Below, one piece after another: positions 3,957 through 5,295 of a stretch of 5,295 nucleotides of DNA. Positions within the stretch are counted from its first letter, which is position 1. Each line of letters starts with the position of its first letter. The position numbers and the translations under genes were made by a program. The notes under the pieces are model-generated. The model had not been told where the DNA came from. It saw only the letters and a program-made list of their open reading frames with translations, and made no database searches. This stretch comes from Streptomyces katrae (GTDB lineage: Bacteria; Actinomycetota; Actinomycetes; Streptomycetales; Streptomycetaceae): positions 1 to 5,295 of the forward strand of contig NZ_JZWV01001172.1 in assembly GCF_000966975.1 (NCBI RefSeq), in the 5' to 3' direction.

Positions 3957-5295
3957 GGTGGGCGCTGGTCAAGGTCTGTCTTGCGGTCACGACCATGGTG
4001 GCCGTGGCCTTCGCGGTGCCGCTGGGGCTGGTGGTGCAGGAGATGGCCAGTGACCGGGCCTTCTCCAACGCCGAGCGGCAGGCCGCCACCATGGGTCCGA
4101 CCCTGTCCATCACCACCGACCCGGTGCAGCTGCGCAAGGCCGTCGAGTCCACCGAGATGGGGGCCGCCCGGCGGATGGCCGTGCACGTCCCCGCCATCGG
4201 CGGCGCCGCCCCCGTGGACATCGGCGACGGCTGGGCGGGCGCGCACGCGGTGGCCGAGACCCGCTCGATGGGCCGGGCCACCACCGCCGCGGCCGGCGGC
4301 GGGGGCTCCGCGCTGCTGCAGCCCATCGCCCTCGGCTCCGGGGACATCGCCGTCATCGAGATCTACGTGCCGGAGAGCGAGGTCAGCAACGGGGTCGCCA
4401 CCGCCTGGCTGATCCTCGCCGGCGTCGGCCTCGCCCTGGTCGTCGGCTCGGTGGCGGTCGCCGACCGGCTCGGGGCCCGCCTGGTCCGCCCGGCCGAACG
4501 GCTCGCGGACGCCGCGCACCAGCTGGGGGAGGGGCGGCTCGGGGCACGGGTGCCCGAGGCCGGCCCGAAGGAACTCCGCTCGGCGGCCGTCGCGTTCAAC
4601 TCGATGGCCGATCAGGTCGTCGAACTCCTCGCCAACGAGCGGGAGCTCGCCGCCGACCTCTCCCACCGGCTGCGCACCCCGCTGACGGTGCTGCGGCTCA
4701 ACGCGGCCTCGCTCGGCGACGGCCCGGCCGCCGAACACACCCGGGCGGCGGTGGAGCAGCTGGAGCGCGAGGTCGACACGATCATCCGCACCGCCCGCGA
4801 GCAGCGCCAGCCCGCCGCCGCGGCGGCCACCGCCGGCTGCGACGCGTCCGAGGTGATCCGCGACCGGATGGCCTTCTGGTCGGCCCTGGCCGAGGACGAG
4901 GGCCGCGAGGTGCGGCTCGCGGGCGTGGACCGCACCGTACGGGTCCCGGTGGCCCGGCCCGAGCTGGCGGCCGCCCTCGACGCCCTGCTCGGCAACGTCT
5001 TCCGGCACACCCCCGAGGCCACCCCCTTCGCCGTCGACGTGCACGACGCGGGGGACGCCGTGATCGTCCTCGTCTCGGACGCGGGCCCCGGCATCGCCGA
5101 CCCGGACGCGGCCCTGAGGCGCGGCAACGACGGTGGCCGCGACGGCTCCACGGGGCTCGGCCTGGACATCGTGCGCCGCGTCGCGGAGTCCACGGGCGGC
5201 GACGTACGGCTGGGACGGTCGGTGCTGGGCGGGACCGAGGTGCGGGTGTGGCTCGCCCTGGACGGCCGCGCCCGGCGCGGTGGCCGCGTCCCGGG
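3953..5295 (+). CDS. Sensor histidine kinase, HAMP type (stop beyond window)
   Basis: Membrane-bound partner kinase of the upstream response regulator; 447 codons are visible and no stop is reached. Transmembrane segment 1 spans about 4-28 (WALVKVCLAVTTMVAVAFAV onward), an extracytoplasmic sensor loop of about 118 residues covers 31-148, and transmembrane segment 2 covers about 149-170 (VATAWLILAGVGLALVVGSV). A HAMP linker follows at about 171-225. The dimerisation helix carries the phospho-accepting His238 in ADLSHRLRTPLTVLRL, with Arg replacing the common Glu after the His, a frequent actinobacterial form. The ATPase domain has the N box LLGNVFRHTPE (Asn348), G1 box SDAGPG (Asp376) and G2 box STGLGLDIVRR (401-403), so the catalytic core is intact. 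GTG 3953 is the first usable start after an in-frame stop at 3914-3916; ATG at codon 15 is an alternative that would trim the first membrane helix. The final residues are basic and beyond the conserved domain, so the end is probably near. Signal unknown. Confidence 0.93.
   Translation, partial: MRWALVKVCLAVTTMVAVAFAVPLGLVVQEMASDRAFSNAERQAATMGPTLSITTDPVQLRKAVESTEMGAARRMAVHVPAIGGAAPVDIGDGWAGAHAVAETRSMGRATTAAAGGGGSALLQPIALGSGDIAVIEIYVPESEVSNGVATAWLILAGVGLALVVGSVAVADRLGARLVRPAERLADAAHQLGEGRLGARVPEAGPKELRSAAVAFNSMADQVVELLANERELAADLSHRLRTPLTVLRLNAASLGDGPAAEHTRAAVEQLEREVDTIIRTAREQRQPAAAAATAGCDASEVIRDRMAFWSALAEDEGREVRLAGVDRTVRVPVARPELAAALDALLGNVFRHTPEATPFAVDVHDAGDAVIVLVSDAGPGIADPDAALRRGNDGGRDGSTGLGLDIVRRVAESTGGDVRLGRSVLGGTEVRVWLALDGRARRGGRVP

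Noticed and set aside
2503..4356. Very long minus-strand ORF (617 codons) running through the regulator and into the kinase gene
   Set aside because: Only its last 191 codons (from ATG 3078) read as a protein with a sensible signal segment. The upstream part is antisense to the unmistakable response regulator and kinase and reflects the rarity of stops in GC-rich DNA.
3617..5044. Minus-strand ORF of 475 codons opposite the kinase
   Set aside because: Low-complexity Gly/Arg/Val-rich translation with no motifs, fully antisense to a kinase with all catalytic boxes; a GC-driven shadow.

Overview
The window looks like chromosomal DNA of a Streptomyces or a close high-GC actinomycete. It is very GC-rich, its real genes prefer G or C at third codon positions, GTG starts are common, promoters look leaderless, and the protein families are typical of streptomycetes. 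No tRNA, rRNA, CRISPR array or insertion sequence was seen.

Layout: (1) Bases 1-874, minus strand, hold the N-terminal 291 codons of a helix-turn-helix/TPR-type intracellular regulator that runs off the left edge. (2) A 235-bp divergent spacer (875-1109) carries four copies of CGGAT and a strong ribosome-binding site. (3) Two plus-strand genes follow: a 154-residue protein of unknown function with a Pro-Ala tract (1110-1574), and a spermidine-synthase-like Rossmann protein (1600-2493) that appears to have its own leaderless promoter. (4) A convergent minus-strand gene (2503-3078) encodes a membrane-anchored protein with a long Ser/Pro/Ala linker and a small C-terminal extracytoplasmic domain. 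Its stop codon and that of the synthase-like gene lie in opposite arms of one hairpin. (5) After a 78-bp divergent spacer comes an OmpR-family response regulator (3157-3843). A possible 38-codon ORF overlaps both neighbours (3840-3956), and a sensor histidine kinase (3953 to the right edge) is complete up to its ATP-binding domain but has no stop in the window.

How the parts fit: the response regulator and kinase form a two-component system in which the kinase senses something outside the membrane through a loop of about 118 residues. The divergent membrane-anchored protein shares its promoter region with the regulator, so it is a plausible target or accessory protein; this is inference. The left-hand regulator and the divergent small protein likewise share a spacer that could hold an operator. 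The signals, ligands and targets cannot be read from the sequence.

The most unusual points are the GTGA-overlapped small ORF between regulator and kinase, the shared convergent hairpin carrying both stop codons, and the loss of canonical aminopropyltransferase residues in the spermidine-synthase-like protein. None of these proves a new system, and most of the window is ordinary streptomycete core or near-core sequence.
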